This document shows, one piece after another, positions 45,701-58,870 of a DNA stretch of 64,000 nt. Made by a program: the position numbers and the translations under genes. Every line of letters begins with the position of its first letter. Position 1 is the stretch's first letter. The DNA lies in contig NC_087378.1 of NCBI RefSeq assembly GCF_963675165.1, positions 5,823,205 to 5,887,204 on the forward strand. The letters run 5' to 3'. Source of the DNA: Halichondria panicea (lineage: Eukaryota > Porifera > Demospongiae > Suberitida > Halichondriidae). The notes below the pieces were generated by a model. It did no database searches and was not told the DNA's origin. It saw only the letters and a program-made list of their open reading frames with translations.

Positions 45701-48700
45701 CTTTGAGGCTAGAGTGGAAATCATACACTGACACTTTGATCCAAACACATGACCAACTGATGAGCTAAAGGTCAATAATATTATGAAATAAGCTAAAAAT
45801 GAATAATAATATTGTACTTGGTGGTCCCCCCCCCCCGATAATTATACATGTAACAGTATGAATCGAGCACTAACTATGGCTCTGAGTCAAATAACGTCCT
45901 AAACTACCGGCCTCCAGGGCAATTCAAAATAAGAACCGGCCATAGTATACGAGGTAATGACTATTGTAATGGAGAATAATTGGACTAGAAAAGGTGTACA
46001 ATGCAGCGTAACTGAAACACTCCAAATCTCTAACGAATCTACTACTTATGGAAAGGGAGTTTCACTGTTCAAGTAGTTAACAGCCAAGCCCACCATCGTT
46101 GGTGCTAAAACCTATGAGCAAGCACTTTATCTTTCCATACATGGTAAAGTCACACTTTTTATGCATTAGCAATGCTCTAAAATGCACTAGCTGCGACCCA
46201 GGTAATTACATTCAAACCACGCTCTCATCAATCTAGTCTAGTTTCTGTACCACATGAAGGAGAAGAGTTAATGGATACCCCTACCTGCTGAAGCATGTAT
46301 AATGCAATGGAAGTGTGTGCACTTAATTACACAGTTGTCAAATAAAGAAACCTGCAACGCTAACCACTGATCAGAGCACTGAACCGTCATGCCCTAATTT
46401 GGTTATAGTTGGACTTACACACATGATTTACCAAGAAATCCCTAGAATCAATTACTCGAACCTTATATAGCTGGGATAAAGAGCTCTAATACAATCGCTA
46501 TAGATACCATACAATGGCTGGTCATCAATTAACAATGTTGATGTTTCTACAGTTGGGCTGTTGACCCAAGGCCACAAGAAAACACTAGCAGATTACATCC
46601 ATATGTTAGAGATGTCCGGCTGATAGCTAGGGCCTGAATGGAGGGGTGAACTAAGCTAACGCAAGTACAAAACCACATATTCAGGTAGTGTTAAAAAGTA
46701 CGTTGCTTGGAGACAGATTTGTCGAAACATACTATGAAAGTGAGCAAACATAGTCATGCACTTAATGTTTGGGTCATTGCTGCACGACCTTGCACCGCTA
46801 GATTTTACCTTACATAACAAGGACTATTCCAGCTACAGATGAAGTAATAAAGACCATCTAGGCTTTCTGATTGGAAACTTTCACACTGACATCACTATTG
46901 TCTTTCAAACCTCTGCCACCAAAAACAACTTCTTTTGGCATCCCACACCACACACCCATGCATGGTTTAGACTATCAGCTCCGTAATTATATGTTACCAG
47001 GCAACCACTGACTACACTCAATGGAACTTAGTGGTGTCACTATCCACTATACACGTGTTTTTGTAGGCCATGCATGTACATTGTAATACTTACAGTTTGC
47101 TTCAGTGGCTCTATCTTGCCATGTTGGGATGACTTCAAATGAGACACCAGTCGCTGGTTGCTAAGCATCAATGCTGCATGGAGGAATGAACTTGTGATTC
47201 AGAATTCGTATTTTACATTATCGAAATAGTGTAACACTTACATGTATATAAGGAAAGTAGTTATTGCTCGGGTTAGGATTGATCTGTGATTAGTGTCAGG
47301 TTTACAAGGCAGGGGTCACCTTACCATGCTCGAGCATGTAGACACAATAGCCAATTTATTTATTGAATGTGCGCAGTGGGAGACACAATAATTATAGAAG
47401 TTCTTCTGGATTGATGGTGTAAGACTCTGGCCCAGACTGGACACTACAGACTATACATTACCTTCAATCAATAATAGCAGTCCCAGCTGCCTTCACTAGA
47501 GACAATATCTAATGCAAAACATTTCGTCGACTTGCGGAAATGCATGTACACTGATTCACATGTAAAGATTGCAGGCCCATTTTATCATACACGTACAGTA
47601 GGAGCCAGTATAGTTCCCGTTCCGTAAATGTCCGTAGTATGCTGATAAGGCGCATAAAAGTAAGCTCAAGATACGCTACGTTATTTATTTTCGATTAAAC
47701 CGTTATTAACTTTTACTCTGGCCACACCCATGCAGCTCGTAGCAGCTAGCTTGTATATGTAGCTACATAGTACTCCAGAGAAAATGGAATTGTTTTCAAG
47801 CAGGTCCTAATTTAGCTGCTTTAATAGAATAAGTAAAACTTGCCTGTTTCAGCGTCATTGCACTTTCTCATGTCCTTGTACATTCTTTTGGACACTGCCT
47901 GCATCCTGTGTGTGTGTGATAGGATATGTCTGATCGTATATACGTTGTATACTGGTCGATAACATGTGTACTTAAGGGAGAACAAGATATAAGTTAGTTG
48001 TGAGGCTCGCTGAAGACTTGTTGTTGTGATTATACGGCTAGACAGTGAAAATGAGAATCTTGCAGTTTCATATTGAAAGTGACAAGTTTTACGAGCAAGG
48101 TTTCCCACACACATACAGCAAGGACTGTAAAGACATGCATGCGGGGGACTGTGTTTATAATGAGACTAGACTTATGCGAGGGTGGGGGCACTCCACCACA
48201 GCACAGATGTGGCAATGTAGGCGGCCATTGAGAAACCAAAGTCTCGCTAAGCAAACAAAATCACATAAAACCAGTAATTGCTTACTGTCTCAGTTTGCCC
48301 ACTTCTCTTTCAAATTCGACATCGTCCTACAAAGAGAACATCATTAATTTGGTGGATGAGTCTCGGACATAAAACAATTTCCATACAAGGCAAACATGCC
48401 CTATAAACAATAAGATCAGTACATCATAGGGGAAGAAGCCATAGAGCCATGACCAGTTAAGGACTTAAACTGACACTGTGGTCAGGGGACTAATGGTTTC
48501 CTAGACTGCAGTCTCCCCACACCATCTGCTTCCTGGCTTCAAACCCATGGAGGGGAAAAGGGGAGAGTGTGTTTACTAGACATCCATTGGCTTCTACATT
48601 AAACTCAACATCATGCATTAAGGTAAACAGGGAGAAACGAAACCCCCTGCATAGACATGATAGGATGGTTTAAATATTATTAGTGGGGGAATTGAATTAC

Positions 48701-49228
48701 TCTCAGAAGCATGCAGGGGGGAAATGGTTGCTGGGTGAGGCAGCAAAGCAAGAGGTGTTAGGTAAGAGATATAGTACACTTTTCGGTTGTTATGTATACA
48801 TACTGTACTAGCTGTACAGTGTGGAGCACATATCAGTGCAGATGTGTAGGTGTGGAGTGTGTCACCATTTAACAGAGAAAAACATCCTGTAATACAATAC
48901 ACTTGTAAGATTTTGGAGCTATGACTCAGCTATTTCATTTGATGAATGGCCTCTAAGGGAAAAATAACATTTTTATATGTTGACTTACTGTTCTTGTTCT
49001 TCTTGGGGAGAAAGCCTACATGTGTGTGCGTGTGTGTGTGTGTGTGTGTGTGGGATATTTTGGGCCGGGGCATGTATCTTATTGGGGATGAAGTACTGTA
49101 CGCATGTGCATAGTAATACATAATACATAGTAATACATAATACATAGTAATACATAATACAGTTTCCCTGTTTCACAATAATTATGAAGAAAACTCACCT
49201 TCTTAAATGGAATCCTATATAATATCAT
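39752..49228 (-). CDS. BIN3: BIN3-like BAR-domain protein
   Basis: An N-BAR membrane-bending protein of the amphiphysin/Rvs161 type; BIN3 acts in actin and membrane organisation. Exons: 49228-49199, 49015-48989, 48326-48286, 47905-47844, 47173-47094, 41436-about 41347, 41200-41106, 40879-40819, 40426-40331, 40198-40064, 39940-39752. They join in phase to about 301 residues (human BIN3 about 253). The start MILYRIPFKK parallels human MSWIPFK; VEFEREVGKLRQ parallels the DFEREYGKLQQ region; EMPELYEGRVEYFD, AVIKAQALYYHS and the C-terminal LEDIRNLSIVG match the last BAR helices. There is no SH3 domain, as in BIN3. The first coding exons are tiny (30, 27, 41 bp), and exon 4 uses a GC donor. The 3' boundary of exon 6 is uncertain. 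Confidence 0.88.
40433..40469. repeat. TG microsatellite with G-run
   Basis: About ten TG units followed by a run of 12 G, just upstream of the acceptor of BIN3 exon 9. Confidence 0.9.
41437..47093. other. 5.7-kb intron of the BIN3-like gene
   Basis: By far the longest intron in the window, where introns are usually under 1 kb. It has almost no ORF above 60 codons (42913-43260 and 43841-44044 are AT-rich and resemble nothing I know). I find no long terminal inverted repeats here, unlike other introns. It lies about 2.6 kb past the EGR stop codon and is a candidate for regulatory DNA. Confidence 0.6.
49025..49053. repeat. TG microsatellite at BIN3 exon 2 acceptor
   Basis: A TG run (CA on the coding strand) ends 10 bp before the acceptor of the 27-bp exon 2 and serves as its pyrimidine-poor lead-in. 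Confidence 0.85.
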
Positions 49229-49987
49229 CGATCATCATGAAAAGAAAAAAAACACACATTATAATATTAGGCACATGTACCTGGCCAACACAGTAATACC
49301 TACAGTACCAAAACTTCAACTTAAATTTGGACTCGGCTAATCATGTAGATCGAGAGTGTATGCACAGTCATGCAAGGCACACTTAATACAAGTGATGATC
49401 CTTACCAGCTCATGGTCAACACTCAGCTCTGGGTGTATACTGCAACTAGCTCTGTAAAAAAATCATTAATGAGAAGTACGTTATACTATTCCTTTTATCA
49501 ATGTAGGCGACAAACTATATGTATCATGTAAGAGGCAAGAGGTGAATCTGATACGTATAATTATTATAAGCCATCTGAAACAACAACGTAGTGTACTGCT
49601 TCAATAGCTTGTGTACATGACTGAGATCCTGTAGACAGATATCTCACAAGGGATCAATTGTAAATTCTGGTCGTACCACAATGACATGCACTTTTTTCTC
49701 AGACTGAGCTGAAAAATCGTGACTTCACACGCAAGAGTATATTTGACAGTCCTTTTCTACCTAGTATATAAGCTGAGACATTACAAGGTACCTCTCATGT
49801 ATATATAGGACTGCTTGTAGGCACAGAATCGCAATGAAATGGCTCAGTTCACTTTGATCACATACAACTCCATCTTGTTGGCAAATAAATTACGTCACCA
49901 TGCAAGAAAGTGGGTGGGGCTGAAATGTGCAACAAGCACAAAAACGAACTACATGAAATGGTATGCACATAATAGAAACATGAGTAG
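49229..49987. promoter_or_regulatory. BIN3 upstream region and T-box 3' flank
   Basis: 759 bp between the BIN3 start and the T-box stop, both genes on the minus strand. It holds the BIN3 promoter and T-box 3' UTR. AT-rich; no element with clear ends. Confidence 0.45.
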
Positions 49988-52900
49988 CTAGTTGTGTCCT
50001 ATAGAGGAGGTAAAAGCACTATCAAAGTCTGGGAGAGTACTGTGTGTCAGGTGGTGGGAGGAGGGCGGGTGTATGGGGGCTCCAGCGTAAGGCACAGAGT
50101 ACTGATTGAAGCCGGAGTCGCGGTGTGTCAGCGAGGGAGCACTGGAGACGGGCGTCACAATGACTTGGGTAGTAGCTGAGCCTGCAAGAATGAAAGAACA
50201 AGTTAACTGTAAAATTTAGTGCCTTGAAGCAAAAGATTATGTGCAAGCATACACTGGACTCGTACGCATGTCCGTATCATTTTACTGGGCCTCATGACTA
50301 CAACACAACAAATGTACTTGTAGAGACACTAAGTTACTGTAGGAATAATTTATGTTGCTCCTCGAGGCGGTTTTTACATGCATATCTTATCAACTAGTGT
50401 CTATAAATAAAACATGCACTAAAGCACATAATAAAGTGCCAGTGCGTATACTGATTTAATACACTATAGAGGGCCTTTACCTGCAGCTGTATTTCTGTGA
50501 TGCTGTCCTCCAATCTGAGGCCATTGGAAATAGCCGCCTGCCCCAGGCACTGAGCTGGTAGCCCCAGGGAAGGCTGTGGGGGTCATGTTGGAGGGATATT
50601 GATAGTGTTGTTGATAGCTCATGACCCCTTGATTAGGGGATATCCCAGTGAGGGGTGAGTAGGGGGGGAGGGTGGATGTAAGAGGAGTGGGGGGGAGCAT
50701 TGGAGAGTGTCCCGGCCACATACCACCCTGCATCATGTGGGGGTGGTTGCCTGTAGAGGTAACATAATTTATTATCCAAATAATTAGTGGATACTGTTTT
50801 CGTTGTAATTACGCTCTATACGAATCCCAGAATTACAACCATAATTATAAATTCATTTGTTTTTCGTACAAAGCCTCATATTAGTTACGGTATAGACCAG
50901 TACATTTGGTAGCAGTACGTAGCTGTGCTCTTTGAATGATGCAACGACCATATTACTAGAATGCTTTGCGAGCATCAAAATACATGTAACTAAGCAGAAC
51001 ACACTCATCACTGAAACGTGATCTTCTAAGCCTTGCTATACTGCCATGCATGATTATTATAAATTGCTTCCTTGAAGTGAAGTTGACCTGTCATAAACAG
51101 TGCATAATTATAATCATGCGACTTAATGGCGAGCGTTGATCACTTCGTAACAATAAAATTGCAAATAAACTGGTACTGGACATACGATTCTTGCAAGAAC
51201 ACAACAGTTAGATTGCGAAGGGTGAAATTTTCTGCTGTTTTGGCTCATTCACAAAGGTTTGTAATACGACACAAAGTTTATTGCTTGGTGCACTACTAGG
51301 TCTGCGCATGCTAAAAACACATGCTAAAAATCCAACCACGATCACATGCAAGATAAACTTCCCTGAATACAGACCATGCATGTGGTTCGACTTATTACCT
51401 TTTTCCATTTAGCCCTCCAGTTATACGATTTTCAAGCATGATTATTATTGTACTCACCGTACATATCCGGATGCAAGCTGGGTGAATACATCCCATTGTG
51501 TTGGTACATCATATCCCAGTCCCTGCAGTAACAAGTAAGATCTATCCCTTACAGAAATGTATAAGTGCAGCACGTATGCTGCACACATGCAACAATGAGT
51601 GCTGCATGTGTGCAATGGATATTTATGTGCAGGACAAGCGTGTCATGAGAACCGAGCTATACGGCTATCGTACATATATGCCACACGCATGTAGCCTGCA
51701 CACATGTCTGTTGCACGCCTTCCACACACATTAAGTTGGTATATGAGCAAACTGCATACAAGCCACACACGTGTGCTTGCACGCATGCATGCCAACTGCA
51801 CTCGTTCCACACACATCCAGTTGGTATGCGAGCGAACCGCATACAAGCCACACACGTGTACTTGCACGCATGCCAACTGCACTCGTTTCACACACATCCA
51901 GTTGGTATGCGAGCGAACTGCATACAAGCCACACACGTGTACTTGCACGCATGCCAACTGCACTCGTTCCACATACTGTAATATTAGCAGCTGTCAAAAG
52001 TTTACTTCAAATCTTTGTCAAATTCTGGTCTAGTTAATAAGGACTTATAGCTCTTTTTTAAAGTTGGCTGAAGACTGAAGAGAATGCTAATGTGTCTTAC
52101 CAACCAGTGACAAGCAATGCTACAGGCAACAAGTTCAAAGGAGAAAATCCCAGAGAAAACTGTTTTAGAGATTGGTGAGTTGTTTACATACTAAGTAGTC
52201 AGTCTGTTGGTTCTATTTCTGTAGTGGTTAAAACTAGTACATTAGTATATGTACAAGCAGGAGTCCTTATACACTCCTGGTACAAGGAAGTGTAGTATTC
52301 ACATTATTTTCTAATGTAGGTAAAAAGAACATTTTCAAACTGCAAGCAAAGCTAAAAGAAAACGCCTCTATACTTCTTATGCAACAGAGGTTGGAGAACT
52401 AGGAAAAGAACAAGTATATATAGCACAAGTCCTGTATATAATGTGATCTACTGTATGCTGCAGTTTTATATTGGATAGACGATATCTTAAGTTTCCATGG
52501 TAACAATGGCAAGGGCATCATACGTGCATAAAGCAAGCAGCACACGTGCTACATGTATGTAGCAATCTGGAAGCATAGGTGTGAGACAAAAGCATCACAC
52601 ACGTTATGCACACGTGTGACATGTGTGTGGCATGCATACCATACACGTATGCCACACACAAGCAATACATAGGTGCAGTACGCGTGCATACAATAAGAGC
52701 AGCACGTGTGCAGACTGCATTCACAGTACATTCATGGGGCACTCTTAGTACAGCTTTTATGTTACTCTCCTCCTGCACTTGTACCACGCTTGAGTGCGAA
52801 ATTCTAAAGTGTAGCACACGTGTGGCATACATGTCAGAAGTGTGTGCTATGAGAGTATATGCGTGCAACTGATATGTGCCACACACGTGTCACACTCATT

Positions 52901-55900
52901 GCATTTCTGTAAGGGATACGATACATACGTAATCCATGCATGCAACAACACTTACAGGAAAAGTCAAGCATATAATAAGGCAAACATAACAGGCAAGGAG
53001 ATATGTAAAGTGGAATAACTACAACAATTAAACTGTACAAGGTTCTGACTTACATTTCAGCAGCATTCTCCCTGAAAGCTTTTGCAAACGGATTGTTGGT
53101 GATTTTGAGTTGAGTGACCTCCTCATTCTGGTAAGCGGTTACAGCAATGAAGCTGGTCTCAGGAAAGTCCATCTGCAGTACATTCTTGGGAGGGATTTTC
53201 TGCCCTGCAGGTGCCTTAAACTCCTCATCAATAATTAGCCGCAGATAGTACTTATGCATCGAGTAGATGAGAGCCTGTGAGAGAGAGAGAGAGAGATAGA
53301 GAGTGAACCACTTCACGGAGGAATAAAGTTAAAGGCAAATACTAGCTGATACATGTACAGCTACATTTGAGTTAATGGAACCGTGGATATGTTGCTGTAC
53401 ACTATGAGGAGAAAGATGTTGAGTGACGACAGCTAGTAGAATGTAATTTGTGTCAGTTGCGCAAATGTGAAATTGGCACGAGGCTTCACTTGTTGTATGT
53501 CACTATGGGGTTACAACGCTAAATACTTGAGCACCAGATGAACGTGTAACCATTTCCATGACTACCAGCACAGAAAACAACTTACATTATTTCCAGGCTT
53601 CTCCTTATTGTTAGTGACCTTGAGTTTCCTGAAGGACACGCCATGCCTCATCCAGAAGGCTCCAGTGTTAGGGGAGTCAGGGTGGATGTATGTCTCACTC
53701 AGTGGCTGCGGCTCAGCATTGCCAACTGCTAACCAACGACCATTCAGAAACTTGAATCGATGGTTGTCAGCCAGGATTACTTCGACTTTCATCGTGTACT
53801 TGGCCTTGGGCTTAAGTCCACTCACTGCTACTGCAAATCCAGGAAACATGCGCCTACAAGAAGCAAATTAATAGAAATAGTATAATTAATGCATGCAAAT
53901 TTCAAGTACATCAATACTAAGGCCAGCAACTAAGAGGGCAATTACATTGTTTCAGTTCACTTGAACTCACAGCTGGGGTAAAGATCACTGCTGAAGCTTA
54001 CACGAACTAGCCTAAGATCAAAGCAGGGTCAGCAGTGACGGATCCAGACAGGTTCCATGCCCTTTTCACACAAGAACACACTGATGGAGATCAACTTACA
54101 TGTACTAGCTAGCTGTACTATTTTAGCTAAACTTGTGACTTACTATTGCAATTGTGTAGTAGTTTCTCTCTGTTCAAGCGCTGCGCAACTACAGTTTAGC
54201 TAGTAATAAATAAGTGGCTAAAAAGGTAATTTAAGTTTGCTGAGAATGTAATAGCAAGGAGGGGGTTTCCAAGACCATATCTAACCATAGATACACGAAA
54301 GAAAGGGATAGGCAACACCCAGCACTTCCGTTGGATGAGGCGAGTTGCTAAAAAGGGGCGTGTAATGAGCAAAAAGGGGTGTGTGCACTCAAAATGTCAG
54401 TAAAGATATTAATAGTTTGTAGTATTATAGCAAACTGTGCTCTTGAGGAGACACCAGATACACTTAGACATAGGCTATTAATCTTTTAGAGCTACTATAT
54501 GCAAAGTGATGAGAAAGTGAGCTCCAAAGGGGGTGTCAGTACACTCTACAAACCATAACAGGTCTGTTCCCAAGTCCTTCAAATGCCATCTCTTCGATCA
54601 CACAATACAGATAAAGATACTTGTGTTCCACTTTCTAATACCTAAACTGTGTCTTAGAGCACTTCAAACTAGATTACCATGTACAGTAAGAGCAGGAGAG
54701 GTACGCAAACTTTCTGGACTTCAGACAAACGTTTCATGGTGCTGCTACTACTTCACTGCATTGAGAGCTGGAAAATATGCTTTGTTCCATGCAGTTATAA
54801 ACACACTTTAATTCTGTGAAACGTACATGTTATAAAATTATTTCATATTGGAGATATAGGTACATAAACTGACAAATCGGTGTTTTTTCACACAAATCAA
54901 GCTGAATAAAAGAAAGCTCGGCACTAACATAGCAACTGTAGCTATCAGTAGTGCTGGGTGTATGTGTGCATGATGCCTGATTGCTTTGAATTTCTCTTTT
55001 AGGCCCCCTACGAGAAAAATAAGTAGATATAGGGATCATTGTGTACTTTCTTGAGCGCAACTCGCCTCCAACCAGAGGGTGTGACGTCACACACTGCATT
55101 TACCTAGCATCACGTGGGGCGTTGCCTATCCCTTTCTTTCGTGTATCTATGATCTAACCCACGTGATAAAACACAGTTGACCTTTTAATTGTAACACTTT
55201 AGGAACCCCCTCTCAAAATTCGCCACTGGTCAGCAAGGCTGAAAAATATGCAGTCCTCAAATACAAATATAATGCCTTTGACTATGGTTTACATACCTTC
55301 CAAGTCTGTTGACAATCATTTCAGTTCCTCTTCTGTAGAATTCGTCCCACAGGTTCTTTCCTTCGAGGATGACCTCGATCTGTCCATGCTTTACAAGCTT
55401 AGCTCGTTTACGTGGGAGTTCCCCTATAGAGAGTGCTGCAGTGGCCGAAGGTAGGATGGAAGGGGAGATCACATTGCCTTCACAGCTGTTGCTGTTGTTG
55501 GAGTTTGTCGGTTGTGAGAGAAGTGTGAGGGTAGGCCCCTGTGAGGATGTGGGGGTTTTGGCCTGTGTGGACGCAAGGAGTTGCTCATCTGATGTCAAGA
55601 CACTCTGTGCCTGTGAAGATGTCACAGTAGAATGAGCAAAGGAGGCGGACAAGAGTGGTGGAGAATGAGGGAGCTCAGTTTGAAGACAGCTTATAGTACC
55701 CTGTGTACACGAGAAAGCGATAGGCAATATCATACATTTAAGCAATCAAATGTCTATACTACACAATTAACAGTTACAGATGCATCAATTAATTACTAGA
55801 TCATGCATGCAACGTACTGTGGCATACACATTTGTATAGGCCCACCTCACTGCAGGCTCTCTTCCTGTGGAGTAACCTTCGCCACTTGTTTGTTTCATTG

Positions 55901-56259
55901 TCTGTAGATCGAGCCACGTTCATCAGATCATCTTCTCCCAGCTCATCACTCAACCGGGTCTGCTCAGGAGAAGGGGTAGTTTTGTCTTCTACTGTATTGC
56001 AGGCATCACCAGTATCACTGTTTTTGCACTCCCCAGGATCACCACAACGGTCTTCGGCATCTTCAAGCGGAGTCCCACTGACTACTTGCAAGCTGCTACT
56101 AATAATAGCTGAGAGGCACGTCTCAGTTGTAACAGTCACTTCATCGACTATAGGTAGGCCTGAGAGTACTTCACTGTTGAGTAAACTCTCGCTGTGTTGA
56201 GGGTTTGGACTGCGTAGAGACTTCAAACTGTCGTCTGATGTCGACTGGTGGCTATCCAT
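49988..56259 (-). CDS. T-box transcription factor
   Basis: A DNA-binding developmental regulator. Seven exons: 56259-55846, 55700-55297, 53853-53586, 53274-53054, 51522-51458, 50750-50481, 50181-49988; all phases close to 611 residues. The N-terminal 240 residues are acidic/Ser-rich, followed by PRKRAK. The T-box spans about 243-435: [100 protein letters not shown]. The C-terminus is Pro/Gln/Met-rich (a likely activation domain) and ends SIGHN. The class is unclear: RGTEM resembles Tbx2/3 and Tbx4/5, ADNHRFKF resembles Brachyury, so it may be a sponge-specific class. The start is the only long in-frame choice. Confidence 0.92.
51725..51976. repeat. 81-bp tandem repeat, about three copies
   Basis: Period 81 bp, with units starting near ACACATCCAGTTGGTATGCG at 51811 and 51892 and a more diverged first copy from 51727. 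Each contains CACACGTGTACTTGCACGCA. Open frames on both strands are repeat artefacts. Located in T-box intron 4. Confidence 0.9.
52500..52900. repeat. ACACGTGT-rich degenerate satellite-like tract
   Basis: A dozen variants of the palindrome CACACGTGTG and of GCACGTGTGC over 400 bp, similar in composition to the 51725-51976 array and in the same T-box intron. Clear period not seen. Confidence 0.6.
53276..53299. repeat. GA microsatellite at T-box exon 4 acceptor
   Basis: GA run on + (CT run on the coding strand) that acts as the pyrimidine tract for the exon starting at 53274. Confidence 0.85.
54244..55212. mobile_element. About 1-kb inverted-repeat DNA transposon remnant
   Basis: The left arm has AGGAGGGGGTTTCC and, from 54288, ATAGATACACGAAAGAAAGG followed by GATAGGCAACACC. 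The right arm has the inverses (GGCGTTGCCTATCCCTTTCT at 55119, GGAACCCCCTCT at 55202). No clear target duplication. A weak + strand ORF of 92 codons (54533-54811) has no recognised domain. Located in T-box intron 2. Confidence 0.65.
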
Positions 56260-58870
56260 ACTTGGCTAATTTGCTAACTAATTTATGCAAGCTCTGTAAA
56301 CTGTATGTGTGAGAGAGCTTCTTCACTTCTCTATGCAACATAGAAACTTGCAAACAGCACTTGATTTTTCACTATTAGAAAGTTGCTATCTTCACTTGGT
56401 AAAAATGTTTTGTTTCTGAGCTGAAACTGTGACAGACTGAACTGCTGCTTAGCAGAATTTAATTGACTCAATTTCAGTACAAAGTGACAAACTAGCTTTG
56501 TGCTATGAAGCTCTACATTAAAATCACTACTTGGTTCAGATGGAATGCAGAGAATGAGCCCAAATTCGAGTACATGAAAGAATAGTTTCACTTATCACCT
56601 TTCTCGGTTAAGAATCTGATTGGGGTGACAATTCATCAAAGATTCTCAAGGAGCTGCTAAAAGGTGATTATACTAAATGGCCAATGGAATGTGGAACTGC
56701 AGAGAGGAAGAGGGCAAGTGCCAAGTGCCCTAAGAAGTTAGCTATACTCAAGGTATAAAAGAGGCTGATAATATTATAATGTCTCAAAAGAATGTAAAAA
56801 TAATTGTCAAGGAATGCATGTGTATAACTATGCATGCATGGCATGTTCATAATTATGTTGTTCTTCACCATGTGTGCAAGTAATGTAATCATTTTTGCAT
56901 GCACAACTTGAGTTTTTAGACCAAAATTATGTATAAGGGAAAGCATTATTTTCTCAGTAGTCAGATCACTATAGTGGCACTTTATGTAGTATAATTATGT
57001 CAATGAGTTGAGCAGCTAGCTATGCATGACTATTATATGACTTCAGTAATTATCAATTCTGGCTTTTAAAGAGCACCATAAAATCAACCTAATCAAATTG
57101 ACGCTTGAGACAATGAACTGGAATGATCTATATTTTGTACTGCTATACATGTACACTTAATTTCCATGTTCAAGTCTGACCTATAATATGCACAATAGTA
57201 TCATCACTAGTATATAATAATATCACTAGTGAGTATGTACATGTACCATGGTGCTAAATTGGCAACAAATTATGTATCCAGGGGAAACCCCTGATAATGT
57301 CACTGTATACATACGTTACAATTTACTATGACTGTTTGGTATGATCAAACACATAATATTATAATAATGCATCCTGAGCAGTTGTGATATAAAACGAAAG
57401 CTAAAAATCTCAAGTTCACTTAATAATCATAGATCGGGAGGAGGTAGCATTAACAGGGCCGTGGTCGCTTTAGCATAAAAGATTGATGACAGCTCCTGAA
57501 AACGATGTACATATGTAACAGTTTAAAACATACTAAATTAACGAATGTACTAACTAATTCCATGGAGCGTTGTACATTTAAATGTACAATTGAACTATTG
57601 GGAAGCTTAAATACTGCATTACTCCAATTTCTTGCCAGTGAAAACCTAGCCTTCTTCACAGGCCCTCCTTTTTCTGTTCTTCGTCAATAGATAAAATACG
57701 GACGATTTTGAGGCACAAAGAAACAATGAAAAAGGAGAGCCTGCCTTGCTAAGTCATGTAACAGTAGACATTAGTGGTAAATGAGCGTGGGCAGTCACTA
57801 GCTAGGCGGAGGAGCCTGGCATGGCAAAAAGCTACAGCATGCCTACGCATTGCAGACTTTCACATAAAAGCTGTAGCATCATAGATAGTACGCCAGAATC
57901 AAGTCTGGAGACATCGCAGACGAGGGCTTACCTAGTAAAGACTATAAAGATCTAGATTTAGAGCTAAATTTAGCTCAGCTTTTTCCTCGAGTTCAGAACA
58001 AACCCACTTGACTAGAGTACATTTATTACAGCAGTAGTAGTCTTTCATACTTCCTCTTAGATCTACTGACTATAGGTCTCACGATTTCTGTTCATAAAAC
58101 TATACAACACTGCTGTACAGATATTTTCCTGGTAAATGCGCTCCAAGTACTGTGTGGGAGGAAAGTTATTGCCCATGCTCATTAAAATTTGTCTACGTCA
58201 TCAGTGGGGGATCACGCGACTTAGCAAAGTCAGGTTCTCTTTTTTCTTTGTTATTTCTTTCTTTGTTCTTTCAGTTCCTCTTCTTATTGTGGCTAAAAAC
58301 AGAAAAATGAGCGTCTGCAAAGGAGGCTAGTGATCACCTTAGTAATCATAAGACTTTGGGATTAAATTTTACAGACAGGGATATTCCCCCTCCCCCTGGC
58401 TGAACTTTCCATTCAGGTACTAGTCGTATGACTGAGTATATGCAACTTTAGGCAACCTCAGAATTCACCTAAGACCATCTAATTAACCTTTCCATAGCCG
58501 GTGATGTTACACGCTACCATAGAAACTGGATTATTAGCGCTTACTTTGACTATTTCAAGGGCATGCTTAACTGAAGGTTTGTTGTACTCGAAATAAAGTG
58601 CTTTTCCAATTATGCGAAGGAAATTAGTGAAGTTTATCTATGAGCTAGCTAGGGGTGCATGGTAGCTATACAACTGGTGATATACATCTGGAAGGACTCT
58701 CTGGGCATATTTTCTAGCTAGCTCTCTCATCACAGAGACATCCGGTTACTGGGTGGGGCTCGAAAATGGCTGCATTATAGACGGAGCTCTATGCGCTAAT
58801 AATCCAGTTTCTACGGTATTGAAATAACAGTTTTTACTGGTGACTTTTAGACCCCCTTTTCCCCCCCACT
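56260..58870. promoter_or_regulatory. Intergenic region upstream of the T-box gene
   Basis: 2.6 kb, the longest intergenic gap here. It should hold the T-box promoter and the FHIP 3' UTR. GCGTGGGCA at 57785 is one base off the EGR consensus. One foldback element (58515-58818) lies at its far end. I see no coding exon. Confidence 0.5.
58515..58818. mobile_element. 304-bp foldback element with TACCATAG / CTACGGTA ends
   Basis: Starts TACCATAGAAACTGGATTAT and ends with the inverse (GCGCTAATAATCCAGTTTCTACGGTA region). The inverted ends are about 27 bp with one mismatch. One end matches the TACCGTA set. Confidence 0.8.

Noticed and set aside
51725..51976. Array of repeats resembling a CRISPR
   Set aside because: Units are adjacent with no unique spacers, and the context is an animal intron.
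51643..52037. Several overlapping open frames of 80-109 codons
   Set aside because: All derive from the 81-bp tandem repeat, whose period is a multiple of three and keeps all frames open.
54533..54811. 92-codon frame as a transposase
   Set aside because: No catalytic DDE/DDD pattern or zinc finger seen; too short to support a transposase call.
55369..56200. + strand open frames of 88 and 122 codons
   Set aside because: Antisense shadows of the Ser/Thr-rich N-terminal exons of the T-box gene.
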